Notes: a model not told the origin generated them from the sequence alone. A stretch of 64,000 nt of DNA from Sulfurospirillum halorespirans DSM 13726 (GCF_001723605.1 NZ_CP017111.1:124001-188000); one strand, 5' to 3'; counted from the first letter of the stretch, positions 25,597 to 35,597 are shown. Program-made: numbers and translations.

Positions 25597-26550
25597 TTAT
25601 CGTTCATTTGGAGCAGGTTTGATGGTCTCTTCTTTGAAGAGAAGGTCACTTGGACTATCTTTGAGGTTACTGACAAGACCTTGTGTTTCATTCAGCAGTA
25701 CATGTAACTCTTGAAGCGTTTGGTGTAAAGGCATCAGGTTCTCTTTCAGTAAAATATCGACATCGAAGGAGCCTTTCTCAAGTTTTTGATTGAGTCCTCC
25801 CATAACATTCGTAATGCTTTGAGAGGCTTTACTCACGTCACGCATCATTGTAACGCCCGTGGTATCAACGGCGGTTGAGAACGAATGCGACATATCTTTA
25901 ACCCCTTTGACAGCAGCAGTAGCTTCTTGTAAGAGTTGATTGATCTCTTTGTTGTGTGCTTCGATGTTTGCCATGGTTTTGCTGGTAGATTCAGCTATCT
26001 TGGCACTATTTTCAATGATAATCTCCAAGTTTTTGACATTTTTCTCACTCATAATGCGCTCAGCCCGCTCAAAAATCATCTCTGCTTTGGTGCTTAACGA
26101 GGTGATTGTTTTATCGAGCCTTGAAAAGGTTGAAGGTTTAGAGTAGATAATACCATACTCTTCGACTTTACCACTGGTTTTAAGCTCTTTGGCTTCGTTG
26201 GTTCCGCCTTGAAGCTGAATAAAACTAAGCCCCGTAATCCCTTGTGCTTCGATAACAGCATACGTATCTTCTTTAATAGGCGCATCATCTTGAACACGAA
26301 TGGTGACTAAGACTTCTTCGGCATTTTTGGGGTTAATGGTGATGGCGCGTACTTCACCGATTTGAACACCTCGAAGTTTGACAGGTGCTTTTTCATTGAG
26401 TCCTGAAACAGACTCTTTGGTCGCCACCCTGTAAAATTTAAAGGCTCCTTCATCGGAATAGTTTCCCAACCAAAAGATCGCCAAAACACCTCCGATGAGC
26501 AATACAAAAATAAATGCGCCTACTAAAATATAACTGAGTCTATTTTCCAT
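25597..26550 (-). CDS. MlaD-like MCE-domain substrate-binding protein
   Basis: 317 residues with one N-terminal membrane anchor and a single MCE domain (about residues 35-115, containing PVKLRGVQIGEVRAI and GLSFIQLQGG), then a long helical region that would reach into the periplasm. MCE proteins form hexamers that carry phospholipids between membranes. The long helical tail is more like PqiB/YebT-type or Campylobacterota MlaD than E. coli MlaD. A one-mismatch palindrome copy at 25698 gives LHV. Confidence 0.93.
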   Translation of the reverse strand: MENRLSYILVGAFIFVLLIGGVLAIFWLGNYSDEGAFKFYRVATKESVSGLNEKAPVKLRGVQIGEVRAITINPKNAEEVLVTIRVQDDAPIKEDTYAVIEAQGITGLSFIQLQGGTNEAKELKTSGKVEEYGIIYSKPSTFSRLDKTITSLSTKAEMIFERAERIMSEKNVKNLEIIIENSAKIAESTSKTMANIEAHNKEINQLLQEATAAVKGVKDMSHSFSTAVDTTGVTMMRDVSKASQSITNVMGGLNQKLEKGSFDVDILLKENLMPLHQTLQELHVLLNETQGLVSNLKDSPSDLLFKEETIKPAPNER

Positions 26551-26557
26551 GTTTGCC

Positions 26558-27292
26558 TCAACTTAAAAATTTTTTCAATTCGTCGTTCGTTGTCTGTTTT
26601 AACTGTTCCATATTGCCTTCAAAGAGCACTTTTTTATTGCCTAAAATGACAAAGCGATCAAGGACATTTGCCATCGTGTCTTTATCGTGCGTGACCATCA
26701 CCACGGTGATGCCTAGGGTGTCTCGAAGCGTGAGGATGAGTTCATCAAAGGCTCTTGCACTTTGAGGATCAAGCCCCGAGGTTGGTTCATCTAAAAAAAG
26801 TAGTTTTGGATCAAGTGCAAGAGCCCTCGCAAGTCCTGCTCTTTTTTTCATACCACCGCTGAGTTCTGAGGGAAACATCGTGGCTACTTTGGGAGGAAGT
26901 CCTACCATGGAGAGTTTCATCAAAGCAGATTCTTCGATAATCCAAGCAGGAAGATCTGTGTATTCACGCATCGCGATGGTTATGTTTTCTAAAATGGTTA
27001 ACGAGGTGAACAAAGCGCCAAACTGAAACAGCACACCCCATTTTTGCCTTAACTTTTGAGCCATTTTGGATGAGGCTTTCATCACATCGGTGCCTAAAAC
27101 AAGCATCTGCCCCTCGGTTGTTCTTTGGAGCATGATCATCTCTCGAAGCAGTGTTGTTTTACCGCTACCGCTACCACCCAAGAGTCCAAAAATCTCCCCT
27201 TTTTGGATTTTAAAGCTGATGCCATCGTGAATGACATTTTTGCCAAACGAGGTCACAATCTCTTTTGCTTCAATAACAACATGATTTTTCAT
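26558..27292 (-). CDS. MlaF-like ABC ATPase
   Basis: 244 residues with Walker A GGSGSGKTT, signature LSGGMKKRAGLARAL, Walker B LLFLDEPTSGLDP and the H-loop. The MKKRAG signature is typical of lipid-transport (Mla/Ttg2) ATPases. Its start overlaps the mlaE stop by 4 bp. Confidence 0.95.
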   Translation of the reverse strand: MKNHVVIEAKEIVTSFGKNVIHDGISFKIQKGEIFGLLGGSGSGKTTLLREMIMLQRTTEGQMLVLGTDVMKASSKMAQKLRQKWGVLFQFGALFTSLTILENITIAMREYTDLPAWIIEESALMKLSMVGLPPKVATMFPSELSGGMKKRAGLARALALDPKLLFLDEPTSGLDPQSARAFDELILTLRDTLGITVVMVTHDKDTMANVLDRFVILGNKKVLFEGNMEQLKQTTNDELKKFLS

Positions 27293-28419
27293 AAGCCGAT
27301 CTCCGTTAACAGAACAGAGATAATCGCATCAATGGCGATCACCCAAAAAATAGCATTGACGACGCTAATAGTGGTGTATTTACCGACACTCTCGGTGCTA
27401 CTATCGATCTGAAAGCCACGAAAACAGCCAATGGTCGCGATAACAGCTCCAAAAATAGGCGCTTTAATCAACCCGATGATCAGGTGTTTAAGCGCAACGG
27501 TCTCTTTAATGCGGTCAATAAATTCGACAAAACTCACATCCAGTTTGGTTGTAGCGATGACCATACCGCCAAAAATCGAGACAATATCAGCAAAAAAGAC
27601 TAAAAGAGGCATGGAGAGTATCAAAGCAAAAAGACGAGGTAAGACCAAAAAATTCCATGGCGAAAAGCCCATGGAGCTCATGGCATCGACTTCATCAGTG
27701 ATTTTCATAACACCAATTTGCGCGGTGTAGGCTGAAGCACTTCGTCCTGCTACGACGATGGCAGTTAAAAGTGGGGCTAACTCACGCACAGCAGAGATCG
27801 TGACCATTTCGACAATGAAAATATTGGCACCAAATTTTTCCAGTTGGGCTGCCCCTTGATACGCAATGACAATACCAATCAAAAAAGAGGTGAGTAAAAT
27901 GATAGGAATAGCCCCAGCACCGCTTTGCTCAATGTGATACAGCGTTGCTTTCAGACGAATGGTAAAAGGTTTTAGAAAAGCAGCCATAACAAAATGGCTC
28001 AGCTCTCCTGTAAAAGCGAAGAAAAAAGAGAGGGTTTTGTAGCCTTCAAACATCTGTTTACCGACGTTTTCTAAATACGAGAGTATAAAATTTTCGTGAG
28101 GGGGAATGATCTTGTCTGCGGGGTAGTTTTGCTCACAAACTGCGAATAGCTTTTCGAACGATTCACTCGCACCCACTTTTGAGACAGTGCATTTGTGTGC
28201 TTCCAGTTTTTTAGCATAGTGCAAAATAAGCATAATACCATGCGTGTCAAATTCACGAATGCCTGAGAGATCAAATGTATAGGCAGTTTCTGGTTTACAT
28301 GTAAGCGCGTTAAATGCCAGATCAAGCGCTTTAACCGCCTCTTTGACCCATTGACCCTGCAATATCACCGTAAAACCATCGTTTGTTTGTGTTACTTGCA
28401 GTGAGGGTTTGCTTTTCAT
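27289..28419 (-). CDS. MlaE-like permease with N-terminal STAS domain
   Basis: 376 residues from ATG 28419 (a GTG 12 bases upstream is possible). The first about 100 residues look like a STAS domain (FDLSGIREFDTHGIMLI), which in E. coli is a separate protein, MlaB. The rest is the MlaE permease: five helices with the conserved GSAIVAYQGA-like and VRELAPLLTAIVVAGR blocks. The fusion means one polypeptide replaces MlaB plus MlaE. TTACATGTAA at 28295 is read as TCK. Confidence 0.93.
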   Translation of the reverse strand: MKSKPSLQVTQTNDGFTVILQGQWVKEAVKALDLAFNALTCKPETAYTFDLSGIREFDTHGIMLILHYAKKLEAHKCTVSKVGASESFEKLFAVCEQNYPADKIIPPHENFILSYLENVGKQMFEGYKTLSFFFAFTGELSHFVMAAFLKPFTIRLKATLYHIEQSGAGAIPIILLTSFLIGIVIAYQGAAQLEKFGANIFIVEMVTISAVRELAPLLTAIVVAGRSASAYTAQIGVMKITDEVDAMSSMGFSPWNFLVLPRLFALILSMPLLVFFADIVSIFGGMVIATTKLDVSFVEFIDRIKETVALKHLIIGLIKAPIFGAVIATIGCFRGFQIDSSTESVGKYTTISVVNAIFWVIAIDAIISVLLTEIGL

Positions 28420-28446
28420 TTTGACATACACCCTATTTTTTTGGTT

Positions 28447-28509
28447 ATTATAACATAATTAGATTACTCGAAACGGCACAGATTAGGTTTTATCAGCAAA
28501 TGCTATAAT
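28447..28509. promoter_or_regulatory. Divergent promoter region, mla operon and msrA
   Basis: TATAAT-like boxes face both ways: minus-strand TATAAT (plus 28447-28452) toward mlaE and plus-strand TATAAT (28504-28509) toward msrA. The -35 boxes are not obvious. Low to moderate support. Confidence 0.5.
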
Positions 28510-28531
28510 CTTTGGTAAAAGGGAGTTATTC

Positions 28532-29131
28532 ATGAAAAAAGTGCTCTTTTTAATGCTGCTTTCACTGAGTGTTATCACTCACGTGAGTGCAAAGGAGGCA
28601 GATATGAAATACGAAGTTGCAACATTAGGTGGTGGCTGTTTTTGGTGCTTGGAAGCGGTTTTTGAAGAGACCCGCGGTGTGATAGACGTGGTGAGTGGTT
28701 ACGCAGGAGGAACACTTCTTAACCCAAGCTATGAACAGGTTAGCAGTGGTACCACAGGACATGCAGAAGTGGTGCAAGTGACGTTTGATCCTAGCATCAT
28801 TTCGTATGAAGCATTGCTAAAAATCTTTTGGCTCATTCACGACCCCACCACGCTCAATCGCCAAGGAAACGATGTCGGAACTCAGTACCGCTCTGTCATT
28901 TTCTATCACGATGAACACCAAAAAAAGCAAGCCGAAGCGTCCATGAAAGCCTTTTCAAGTAAATTTACCAAACCTCTTGTCACCGAAATAAAGCCCTTGG
29001 AAACGTTCTACAAAGCCGAAGCTTACCACCAAGACTATTTCAAAAATAACCCAAACCAAGGCTATTGCATGTTTGTCGTTTCGCCTAAAGTAGAGCATTT
29101 TAAGCATGAATATAAGGATTTGGTGAAATAG
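28532..29131 (+). CDS. msrA: Secreted peptide-methionine (S)-S-oxide reductase
   Basis: Repairs methionine-S-sulfoxide. 199 residues with a signal peptide (about 1-20, ending VSA), so it acts in the periplasm, unlike cytosolic MsrA. The catalytic motif GGCFWC has C36 and C39. No MsrB domain is fused. The periplasm here is rich in cytochromes and exposed to oxidants, which fits. Confidence 0.94.
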   Translation: MKKVLFLMLLSLSVITHVSAKEADMKYEVATLGGGCFWCLEAVFEETRGVIDVVSGYAGGTLLNPSYEQVSSGTTGHAEVVQVTFDPSIISYEALLKIFWLIHDPTTLNRQGNDVGTQYRSVIFYHDEHQKKQAEASMKAFSSKFTKPLVTEIKPLETFYKAEAYHQDYFKNNPNQGYCMFVVSPKVEHFKHEYKDLVK

Positions 29132-29150
29132 CCAAATCCTTTACATGTAA
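29114..29150. terminator. Hairpin plus palindrome between convergent msrA and marC
   Basis: A perfect 10-bp inverted repeat AAGGATTTGG/CCAAATCCTT (29114-29123, 29132-29141) spans the msrA stop codon, directly joined to TTACATGTAA (29141-29150). No T-run follows on the plus strand, so classical termination is uncertain. Confidence 0.55.
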
Positions 29151-29152
29151 AG

Positions 29153-29758
29153 CTAAAAAGTGTGAGTCAGCCCTCGTATGCCGTCTATAAACATCTGCAC
29201 GGACATCATTAAAAGCAACATTCCCATCAAGCGTTCAAGCGCTGAGAGTCCTTTTTCGTGTAGCAGTTTGTAGAGTAGGGGCGAGAGGTACATGATGAGT
29301 GCGGAGGCAAGCCATGCTAGAATGAGCGCGGCAAAGACTCCGCCTAGTTCGTGCGTGTGTGCTTTTCCAAGGACTAAGAGCGTTGCGAGTGTTGAGGGGC
29401 CTGCGATGAGTGGCATCGCGATGGGTACCATAAAAGGCTCTTTGGACGAGCCATACAGTCCGCTACTGCCTTCATTTCCTGGGAAAATCATCTTGATGCC
29501 AATGACAAAAAAGATCACTGCTCCTGCGATGCGAACCGATTCTGTTTCCAAGTGAAAAATACTTAAAAAGAGCTCTCCACCAAAAAGAAAAAGCATCAAA
29601 ATAACAAGTCCAAAAAGCATTTCTCGGATAATAATAATCCTTCGGCGCGCGATGTCTACATCTTTGAGGATGGAGAGAATCACTGGAACCGCGCCAAAAG
29701 GATCAATCACGAACATCAATAGAATAGCCGTCGAAACAATGGAAAAATCAGCGTTCAT
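29153..29758 (-). CDS. MarC family integral membrane protein
   Basis: 201 residues with six hydrophobic helices and the family blocks FVIDPFGAVPVILS and PFMVPIAMPLIAGPSTLAT. MarC proteins have no settled function; the old name refers to antibiotic resistance but is not evidence for it. It is convergent with msrA and 13 bp downstream of the chemoreceptor gene. Confidence 0.92.
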   Translation of the reverse strand: MNADFSIVSTAILLMFVIDPFGAVPVILSILKDVDIARRRIIIIREMLFGLVILMLFLFGGELFLSIFHLETESVRIAGAVIFFVIGIKMIFPGNEGSSGLYGSSKEPFMVPIAMPLIAGPSTLATLLVLGKAHTHELGGVFAALILAWLASALIMYLSPLLYKLLHEKGLSALERLMGMLLLMMSVQMFIDGIRGLTHTF

Positions 29759-29771
29759 TCATGCCCTTCCG

Positions 29772-31463
29772 TCATGTTCTAAATTCGGAAAGTTTGAGGT
29801 TGAGTGTTTCGGTCATACGGCTGAGGTGTTCCGCCGCACTCGCTATCTCTTCAACACTTCTGGCATTTTGAGAGGAGATGTCGTTAATGCGACTGACATC
29901 ATCAATCATCGATTCGATGTCGGAGCCAGTTTTGAGGTAATTTTCTGCAGTTTTATCGGAAACTTTGGTGGCATTGCCCATGACGTTGAACATATTGTTG
30001 ATTTTTGTCTCAACGTCGCTTGCCGTAGTGGCAAGGGATTCTACTTTTTTGGAGTTAGAGGTCATTTGATCGCTACTGTCCGCGATGGCTTGAACAATGA
30101 CATTGATCGTTGCATTGATCTCTTGCAGACTTTTTTGGGTTCGCTCTGCTAGTTTTCGCACCTCATCAGCAACAACGGCAAAGCCTCGTCCATGCTCGCC
30201 TGCACGCGCTGCTTCAATGGCGGCATTCAGTGCCAACAGATTGGTCTGATCGGCAATATCGCCAATCACCACCAAGATGTCTTTGGCTTGGCTGGCATCG
30301 GAGCTGAGTTGTTGAACACGGTGTGCAAGTTCAATCTCGGTGCTTGCACTGACTTGAATCTCTTTGGTCAGTTCAAGTATGGCATTGTTGGCTTCTGTGA
30401 GATAGTTGTTGGCTTTTAGAAGCTCCTCTTTTCCTGCCTTGGCTTCATTCATACCCGCATTCATCTCTTGTTTGAGTGTTGTGGCTTTACTCGTGGTGTT
30501 GCCTACAATTTGCATAGATGTCTCAACCGAACGTCCTACTTCAAGGGATGTTGAAGAGAGTTCATGCGAAATGGAAGAGTTTTCATTCGAGAGGTTCTTC
30601 GCTTCCCCGATTAAAATGCGCACTTTTTCGATAAAACGGTTAATGCTTGTACTCGCTTCTGCGATCTCATCGCGTCCGACCACTTCAAGTTTGCGCGTCA
30701 GGTCGCCATCGCCACTGGAGAGGTTGTCTGCTCGGAGAATCAGTGCGTTCAAAGGGTTTGAAATCGTTCGTTTGATGATAACCATGGTTCCTGCGATGCT
30801 GAAAACCACAAGGACTAAAGAGATGAGCAAGAACGAGCGAATCTGAGAAGCAACATTTTCACTGATTTGTGTTTTGATTTTATTTACTTCCGCTTCGACA
30901 TTATCGACATAAATACCCGTTCCTAGCGTCCATTTGTAGGGTTCAAAGGGTACGGCGTAGGCAAATTTCAAAAACGGCTGTCCATCTTTGATTTTTGGAA
31001 AAAAGTATTTCACAAGACCGCCACCTTTTTGTGCCATTGCGATGAGTTCTTTCACAAAAAAGACGCCATTGCTGTCTTTTAAGCCAATGAGACTTTTGCC
31101 TTGCAGTGATTTATTGGTAGGGAGAAGAACGTTAGTGCCATCATTTTCATAAATAAAAATATAACCACTTTTGTCATTGAAAAAGCGCAGTTCATCCAAT
31201 TGTGCCAAAATAGCTTCTTTGATTGTTTCATCGGAACTGCCTTTGGCTTTTTCTGATTTATAGATGGTGTTTGCATTTTGTTGCATCATCTCCATAATTG
31301 TTTTGAGTTCATTTTCATAAAAGGTATAGGCACTTTTTTCATAATCACTGACAAAGGTCTCGGCGTTACTTTTGGTATTGCTGTAGGATATACCAATTAA
31401 ACATCCACCTAAGAGTAGCAGTGATAGAACGAGCGAGATTAAAATCCGCGTTGAAATTTTCAT
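29772..31463 (-). CDS. Methyl-accepting chemotaxis protein with periplasmic Cache domain
   Basis: 563 residues: helix 1 (about 9-28), a periplasmic single-Cache-type domain (about 35-185, with [11 protein letters not shown]), helix 2 (about 205-228), HAMP, then the methyl-accepting signalling domain. The hairpin tip [24 protein letters not shown] is essentially the consensus, so it should couple to CheA/CheW. Ligand unknown; Cache domains often bind small carboxylates or amino acids. Confidence 0.94.
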   Translation of the reverse strand: MKISTRILISLVLSLLLLGGCLIGISYSNTKSNAETFVSDYEKSAYTFYENELKTIMEMMQQNANTIYKSEKAKGSSDETIKEAILAQLDELRFFNDKSGYIFIYENDGTNVLLPTNKSLQGKSLIGLKDSNGVFFVKELIAMAQKGGGLVKYFFPKIKDGQPFLKFAYAVPFEPYKWTLGTGIYVDNVEAEVNKIKTQISENVASQIRSFLLISLVLVVFSIAGTMVIIKRTISNPLNALILRADNLSSGDGDLTRKLEVVGRDEIAEASTSINRFIEKVRILIGEAKNLSNENSSISHELSSTSLEVGRSVETSMQIVGNTTSKATTLKQEMNAGMNEAKAGKEELLKANNYLTEANNAILELTKEIQVSASTEIELAHRVQQLSSDASQAKDILVVIGDIADQTNLLALNAAIEAARAGEHGRGFAVVADEVRKLAERTQKSLQEINATINVIVQAIADSSDQMTSNSKKVESLATTASDVETKINNMFNVMGNATKVSDKTAENYLKTGSDIESMIDDVSRINDISSQNARSVEEIASAAEHLSRMTETLNLKLSEFRT

Positions 31464-31606
31464 TTTTCCCCCTTATTGCTAGTGTCTTTTATTGTAACAC
31501 AAAATACGATTTATTGCGATAGTTTTTTAGAGCTAATTAATACCTGTAAAAGCTTAAAAGAGCGTATGAAAAGTTACAATGGCGGTGAAAGAATTTAGGA
31601 GAAGAA

Positions 31607-32797
31607 ATGAAACATTATGTTGAGTTGTTACGCAACAACACAACGCTTCGTCGCTTAAGCATTATCCAGCTCATTAGTTATTTTGGCGCATGGTTTAGCC
31701 ACATGGGAATTTATACCCTTTTGATTCAGTTAGATGCACCTGTTTGGGCACTCAGTGCGGCGGCGGGGTTTACCTTTTTGCCTTCGATGCTTTTAGCCCC
31801 TTTTAGTGGCGCGATCATCGATAAAGTTGATACGAAAAAGTTTATGCTTTTTTTAACAGCGATCGAAATCGTAACAGTTTTCTGGCTTATGTTTATCACG
31901 TCACTGGACGCTCTGTGGATTTTACTTGGATTAATTTTTATTCGCATGGGAACGGGAAGTATCTATTTTCAAACGGAGATGTCGCTTTTACCCAAACTTT
32001 TAAACAATGACGAACTTAAACTTGCCAATGAAATTCACTCGATGATCTGGTCTATTTCGTATGCGTTTGGAATGGCGGTGGCAGGGTTTTACATTCATTA
32101 TTTTGGAACCACCAGTGCGTTTGTCGCCGATATGGTGCTTTATTGCATCAGTTTTTACCTGCTGTTGGGCTTAGATATTCCCTCTATCGCAAGTAAACAT
32201 GCTTTACATGTAAAGGCAATGATTTGGAGTGGGTTTGTTTATATCAGGGAAAATCCAAAGATTATGCATCTGATTTTTCTGCACGCGAGTGTGGGACTAA
32301 CCGCCTATGATGCGCTCATCGCTCTTTTGGCAGATCATCAATACAAACAGTTTTTATCGATTGCGTTGGTGATGGGTTTTATCAATGCTTCACGTGCGCT
32401 CTCTCAGGTTTTAGGGCAATTTTTACTCAGTCGTTATATCACGAAAGAGACTCTTTTTTACATTTTTATCGTTCAAGGTATCGGCATTATGGTCTGGGGT
32501 GTATTGCAGTATGATTTTTACCTCAGTTTTATCGGGATCTTTGTGTGCGGGCTTTTTACCACAAGTTTATGGTCGTACACCTACACGCTTTTACAATACG
32601 AAACCGATGAAGCTTTTTATGGCAGAGTCATCGCCTATAATGATATGGTTTTTATGGGTATGTGTACACTCATCTCTTTTGCCATTGGGATCTTGTTTGA
32701 ATGGGGGCTTTCGTTGTCACTGATTACGGGTGGATTGGGCCTCTTTTTTATCGTGTTTGGGTTCTATTGGAAGTGGGTTCAAAAAGTGATAAAATAG
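31607..32797 (+). CDS. Major facilitator superfamily transporter
   Basis: 396 residues with about 12 helices and the early loop ALSAAAGFTFLPSMLLAPF followed by GAIIDKVDTKKFM, as in the MFS_3/enterobactin-exporter (EntS-like) group. Substrate unknown. AGGAGAAG precedes the ATG. A TTACATGTAA copy (32204-32213) encodes LHV in the cytosolic middle loop. Confidence 0.88.
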   Translation: MKHYVELLRNNTTLRRLSIIQLISYFGAWFSHMGIYTLLIQLDAPVWALSAAAGFTFLPSMLLAPFSGAIIDKVDTKKFMLFLTAIEIVTVFWLMFITSLDALWILLGLIFIRMGTGSIYFQTEMSLLPKLLNNDELKLANEIHSMIWSISYAFGMAVAGFYIHYFGTTSAFVADMVLYCISFYLLLGLDIPSIASKHALHVKAMIWSGFVYIRENPKIMHLIFLHASVGLTAYDALIALLADHQYKQFLSIALVMGFINASRALSQVLGQFLLSRYITKETLFYIFIVQGIGIMVWGVLQYDFYLSFIGIFVCGLFTTSLWSYTYTLLQYETDEAFYGRVIAYNDMVFMGMCTLISFAIGILFEWGLSLSLITGGLGLFFIVFGFYWKWVQKVIK

Positions 32798-32819
32798 TTT
32801 TTTAACTCAAAGGAGTGTT

Positions 32820-34412
32820 ATGAATATTCGCACAAAAGTCAAACTGAGCTTTGTTGTGGTTATTGCAATGTTGCTTTTTTTAGGGGGCATTAGTGCGATT
32901 ATTACCTATCAAATTAAAGAAAATAACACGTTTCGAGAAAACATTTCATCAATTTTGCTGATGCAAGAGGGGATGAATGACATTATCCTTGAAAGCACTA
33001 AACTGACAGACGCTCTTAAATTAGAGCAGTTGCATACAGAATTTGTGATGTATGAAAAGAATTTTGAAGATTTACGCACCATACTCTCCACGCATGCGCA
33101 TACGTCTACGCTCAATACATTTATCGTCAATATGCGCGAAGATAAGATGATCCAAAACTATTTGAATGCGTTGTACGCCAATGAGCATCGCATTGAGCTG
33201 ATGTACAGTGCGCTTTTCAACCTTGAGCGTGAGAAGCTTGATTACGTCACGATTTTTAACGCGCTTTACCCTGAAGAAAATCGCGCGCGTCTTGAAATTC
33301 AAGAGCATCTTTTACACAATAATCACCTTGCGCAGATTAAAGCTTTGAGTGATTTGAGGTACTACAGCAAAGAGACGCTTTACCAACATGGTAATGAAGC
33401 CACATTGCAAAAATGGCTCGCACCTATTAATGAGCTCCTTGATGCAACCGTGAATGAGACAGAGGGTGATTTGCATGAAAATTTGCTCTATTACAAAGAA
33501 GTCGTGGGCATTATCGCTGAGAAAGCCATTAGCATTGAACGAACCAAAGCGATTGAAAATGAGACGATCACCGAAGCGTCTAACGTGTTGGATGAAAACA
33601 AAAATGTCAGCCTTGCCTTAGAAAAAACGATCTCACAATTATCGAATGAGTTTATTGACCAAATGCGTCTTATTCAGCTTTTTGTCGGTATTGCAACGAT
33701 TGTGTTTATCGTGCTGCTCGCCCTTAAAGTTTCACGCAATGTTTCGCTGAGCATGGATGAGGTGGAAGCGAAAATAGAAGAGGGTTTGCAAGAGGTAAAT
33801 GCGCTCAATCAAGAGATTGAAGACACGCAAAAAGAGGTTATTTTTACGATGGGTGCCATTGGCGAAAGTCGCTCTCGTGAGACAGGAAATCATGTAAAGC
33901 GCGTTGCGGAGTACTCTAAAATCCTTGCGTTGCATTACGGGTTGGATGAAGAAGAGGCAGAAATGCTCAAACTGGCGTCTCCAATGCACGACATCGGTAA
34001 AATAGGCATCCCCGATCGTGTTTTAAACAAGCCGGGCCGATTTGATGAAGAGGAACGTGCAATCATGGATACCCACGCAATGCTAGGTTATGAGATGCTC
34101 AAATATTCCACACGCCCTTTGCTGAAAATTGCAGCAATTGTAGCCAAAGAGCATCATGAAAAGTACGATGGCACAGGCTATCCTGAACAAAAAAGTGGTG
34201 AGGAGATTCATGTTTATGGGCGTATTACCGCACTGGCAGATGTTTTTGACGCCCTTGGGAGCGAGCGCGTATATAAATCTGCATGGGATGATGAGAAAAT
34301 TTTCGCACTTTTCCAGAGCGAAAGAGGGAAGCATTTCGATCCTAAGCTGGTCGATATTTTCTTTGAGCACTTAGATGAATTTTTACATGTAAGAGAGCAA
34401 ATGCGCGATTGA
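32820..34412 (+). CDS. Membrane HD-GYP cyclic di-GMP phosphodiesterase
   Basis: 530 residues. Two membrane helices (about 8-28 and 282-302) enclose a helical periplasmic sensor of about 250 residues; a coiled coil leads to the HD-GYP domain. The metal and signature motifs are complete: HDIGKIGIPD (about 389-398) and HHEKYDGTGYP (about 443-453). Predicted to degrade c-di-GMP to GMP. Signal unknown. It follows the MFS gene by 22 bp. LHV at the C-terminus comes from a TTACATGTAA copy (34383-34392). Confidence 0.92.
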   Translation: MNIRTKVKLSFVVVIAMLLFLGGISAIITYQIKENNTFRENISSILLMQEGMNDIILESTKLTDALKLEQLHTEFVMYEKNFEDLRTILSTHAHTSTLNTFIVNMREDKMIQNYLNALYANEHRIELMYSALFNLEREKLDYVTIFNALYPEENRARLEIQEHLLHNNHLAQIKALSDLRYYSKETLYQHGNEATLQKWLAPINELLDATVNETEGDLHENLLYYKEVVGIIAEKAISIERTKAIENETITEASNVLDENKNVSLALEKTISQLSNEFIDQMRLIQLFVGIATIVFIVLLALKVSRNVSLSMDEVEAKIEEGLQEVNALNQEIEDTQKEVIFTMGAIGESRSRETGNHVKRVAEYSKILALHYGLDEEEAEMLKLASPMHDIGKIGIPDRVLNKPGRFDEEERAIMDTHAMLGYEMLKYSTRPLLKIAAIVAKEHHEKYDGTGYPEQKSGEEIHVYGRITALADVFDALGSERVYKSAWDDEKIFALFQSERGKHFDPKLVDIFFEHLDEFLHVREQMRD

Positions 34413-34473
34413 TTTCACAAATACTTCACAATTATCTGTTAGGATTCTACCAAATAAACGAAAGGAGTATCCA

Positions 34474-34797
34474 ATGAAAATGTTAAAAATGAGTTTAGTT
34501 TCAATCCTGTTGGTGCTCGGTGTAACTACGAATTCTTATGCGTGGGGCGATAGAGAACAAGGTGTGTTGTTAGGTGCAGGTGCTGCTGTTTTATTGGGAG
34601 GCATTATTAATGCGGCTCAACAACCTACACGATACGTTGAAAGCCCCGTTGTCTATTATGAACCAAGACCAACAGTGGTTTACAGAGAGCCTGTTTATGT
34701 TCAAGAAAGAGTGATCTATGTTGATCCTCCACGTTACTATTATCCACCACGTCATCATCATGATCGCTACGATCGTTATGATCGTTACTACCGATAA
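34474..34797 (+). CDS. Secreted Tyr/Pro/His-rich protein with glycine zipper
   Basis: 107 residues: signal peptide cleaved near SYA, a short glycine-zipper-like segment (GVLLGAGAAVLLGGI), then a tail rich in Tyr, Pro, Arg and His ending in HHHDRYDRYDRYYR. The tail arises from a short DNA repeat of the GATCGTTA type. No enzyme domain. Such proteins often associate with the cell envelope; metal binding by the histidines is possible. It has its own terminator. Confidence 0.75.
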   Translation: MKMLKMSLVSILLVLGVTTNSYAWGDREQGVLLGAGAAVLLGGIINAAQQPTRYVESPVVYYEPRPTVVYREPVYVQERVIYVDPPRYYYPPRHHHDRYDRYDRYYR

Positions 34798-34818
34798 GCA
34801 CTCAAAGTTCAAATCAGA

Positions 34819-34846
34819 GGTAGCGCCACCCATCGCTACCTTTTTC
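34819..34846 (+). terminator. Terminator after the Tyr-rich protein gene
   Basis: Stem GGTAGCG/CGCTACC (34819-34825, 34834-34840) followed by TTTTTCTT. It overlaps the last codons of the convergent methyltransferase gene. Confidence 0.75.
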
Positions 34847-35474
34847 TTAAAATCGCGATCCGCTTTCCATCTGTTTTAACAACGTCCAATCCACATTTTT
34901 TAGCTAAAACATCAAGCGTATAAGGCGTGTAAAATGTAATATGCGTGGGATCTCTTCGGTACCACCATGTTAAAAAAGAGGCTTCATCATTGGTGTGAAA
35001 CAGTGTCATCAGTGCGATCACACCCTCTGGTTTAAGATGCTGACTTAAAAGGCTGAGCGTTGCCACGGGATCTTCTAAATGTTCAAAAACCTCGGTGGAC
35101 GTGATGAAATCATAGGTTTGATTTTCAAAGCATTTGATCGGTTGATAAAACTTATCGTAATAATCAACGCTCACACCTCTTCGATGAAGAAGTTCCGCTA
35201 AAACAGGCGTTGGTCCAGATCCAAAGTCGAGCCCTTTTTCTTTACATGTAAGATCATTCCAAAAGAAATCCAAAAAATCCTCAAACATTTTCACATAGCC
35301 TTCATTCTCCAACGAGTTGTGATGGTTGTCGTAGAGGCTATTTTCTTTTTCTAATGAGAGCTGGAAGAAAGGATCAAGCATGATGCACTGGCAGTTTGGG
35401 CAGCGGTAAAATTGTTTATGAAGGTCTGGATCGTCAAACATTTTTGTATCAAAATCACAAATTTTACAGTTCAT
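34836..35474 (-). CDS. SAM-dependent methyltransferase with N-terminal zinc ribbon
   Basis: 212 residues from ATG 35474. Two Cys pairs (CKIC and CPNC) form a likely zinc ribbon, then a class I methyltransferase fold with glycine motif LDFGSGPTPVLAELL and the acidic TSTEVFEHLEDP motif. It looks like a Methyltransf_11/23-type enzyme; substrate unknown. TTACATGTAA at 35242 is read as TCK (NDLTCKEKG). Confidence 0.83.
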   Translation of the reverse strand: MNCKICDFDTKMFDDPDLHKQFYRCPNCQCIMLDPFFQLSLEKENSLYDNHHNSLENEGYVKMFEDFLDFFWNDLTCKEKGLDFGSGPTPVLAELLHRRGVSVDYYDKFYQPIKCFENQTYDFITSTEVFEHLEDPVATLSLLSQHLKPEGVIALMTLFHTNDEASFLTWWYRRDPTHITFYTPYTLDVLAKKCGLDVVKTDGKRIAILRKR

Positions 35475-35597
35475 TTTTAAACTCTCTTTCATTTTTTTCA
35501 AAAACATTATTTAAGTAAATATTTTTTTACTATTTAAGCATTTTTATAAAAAATAGTTGATATTATATCGCTAAAATAAGATGAAAGCTAAAAAAAG

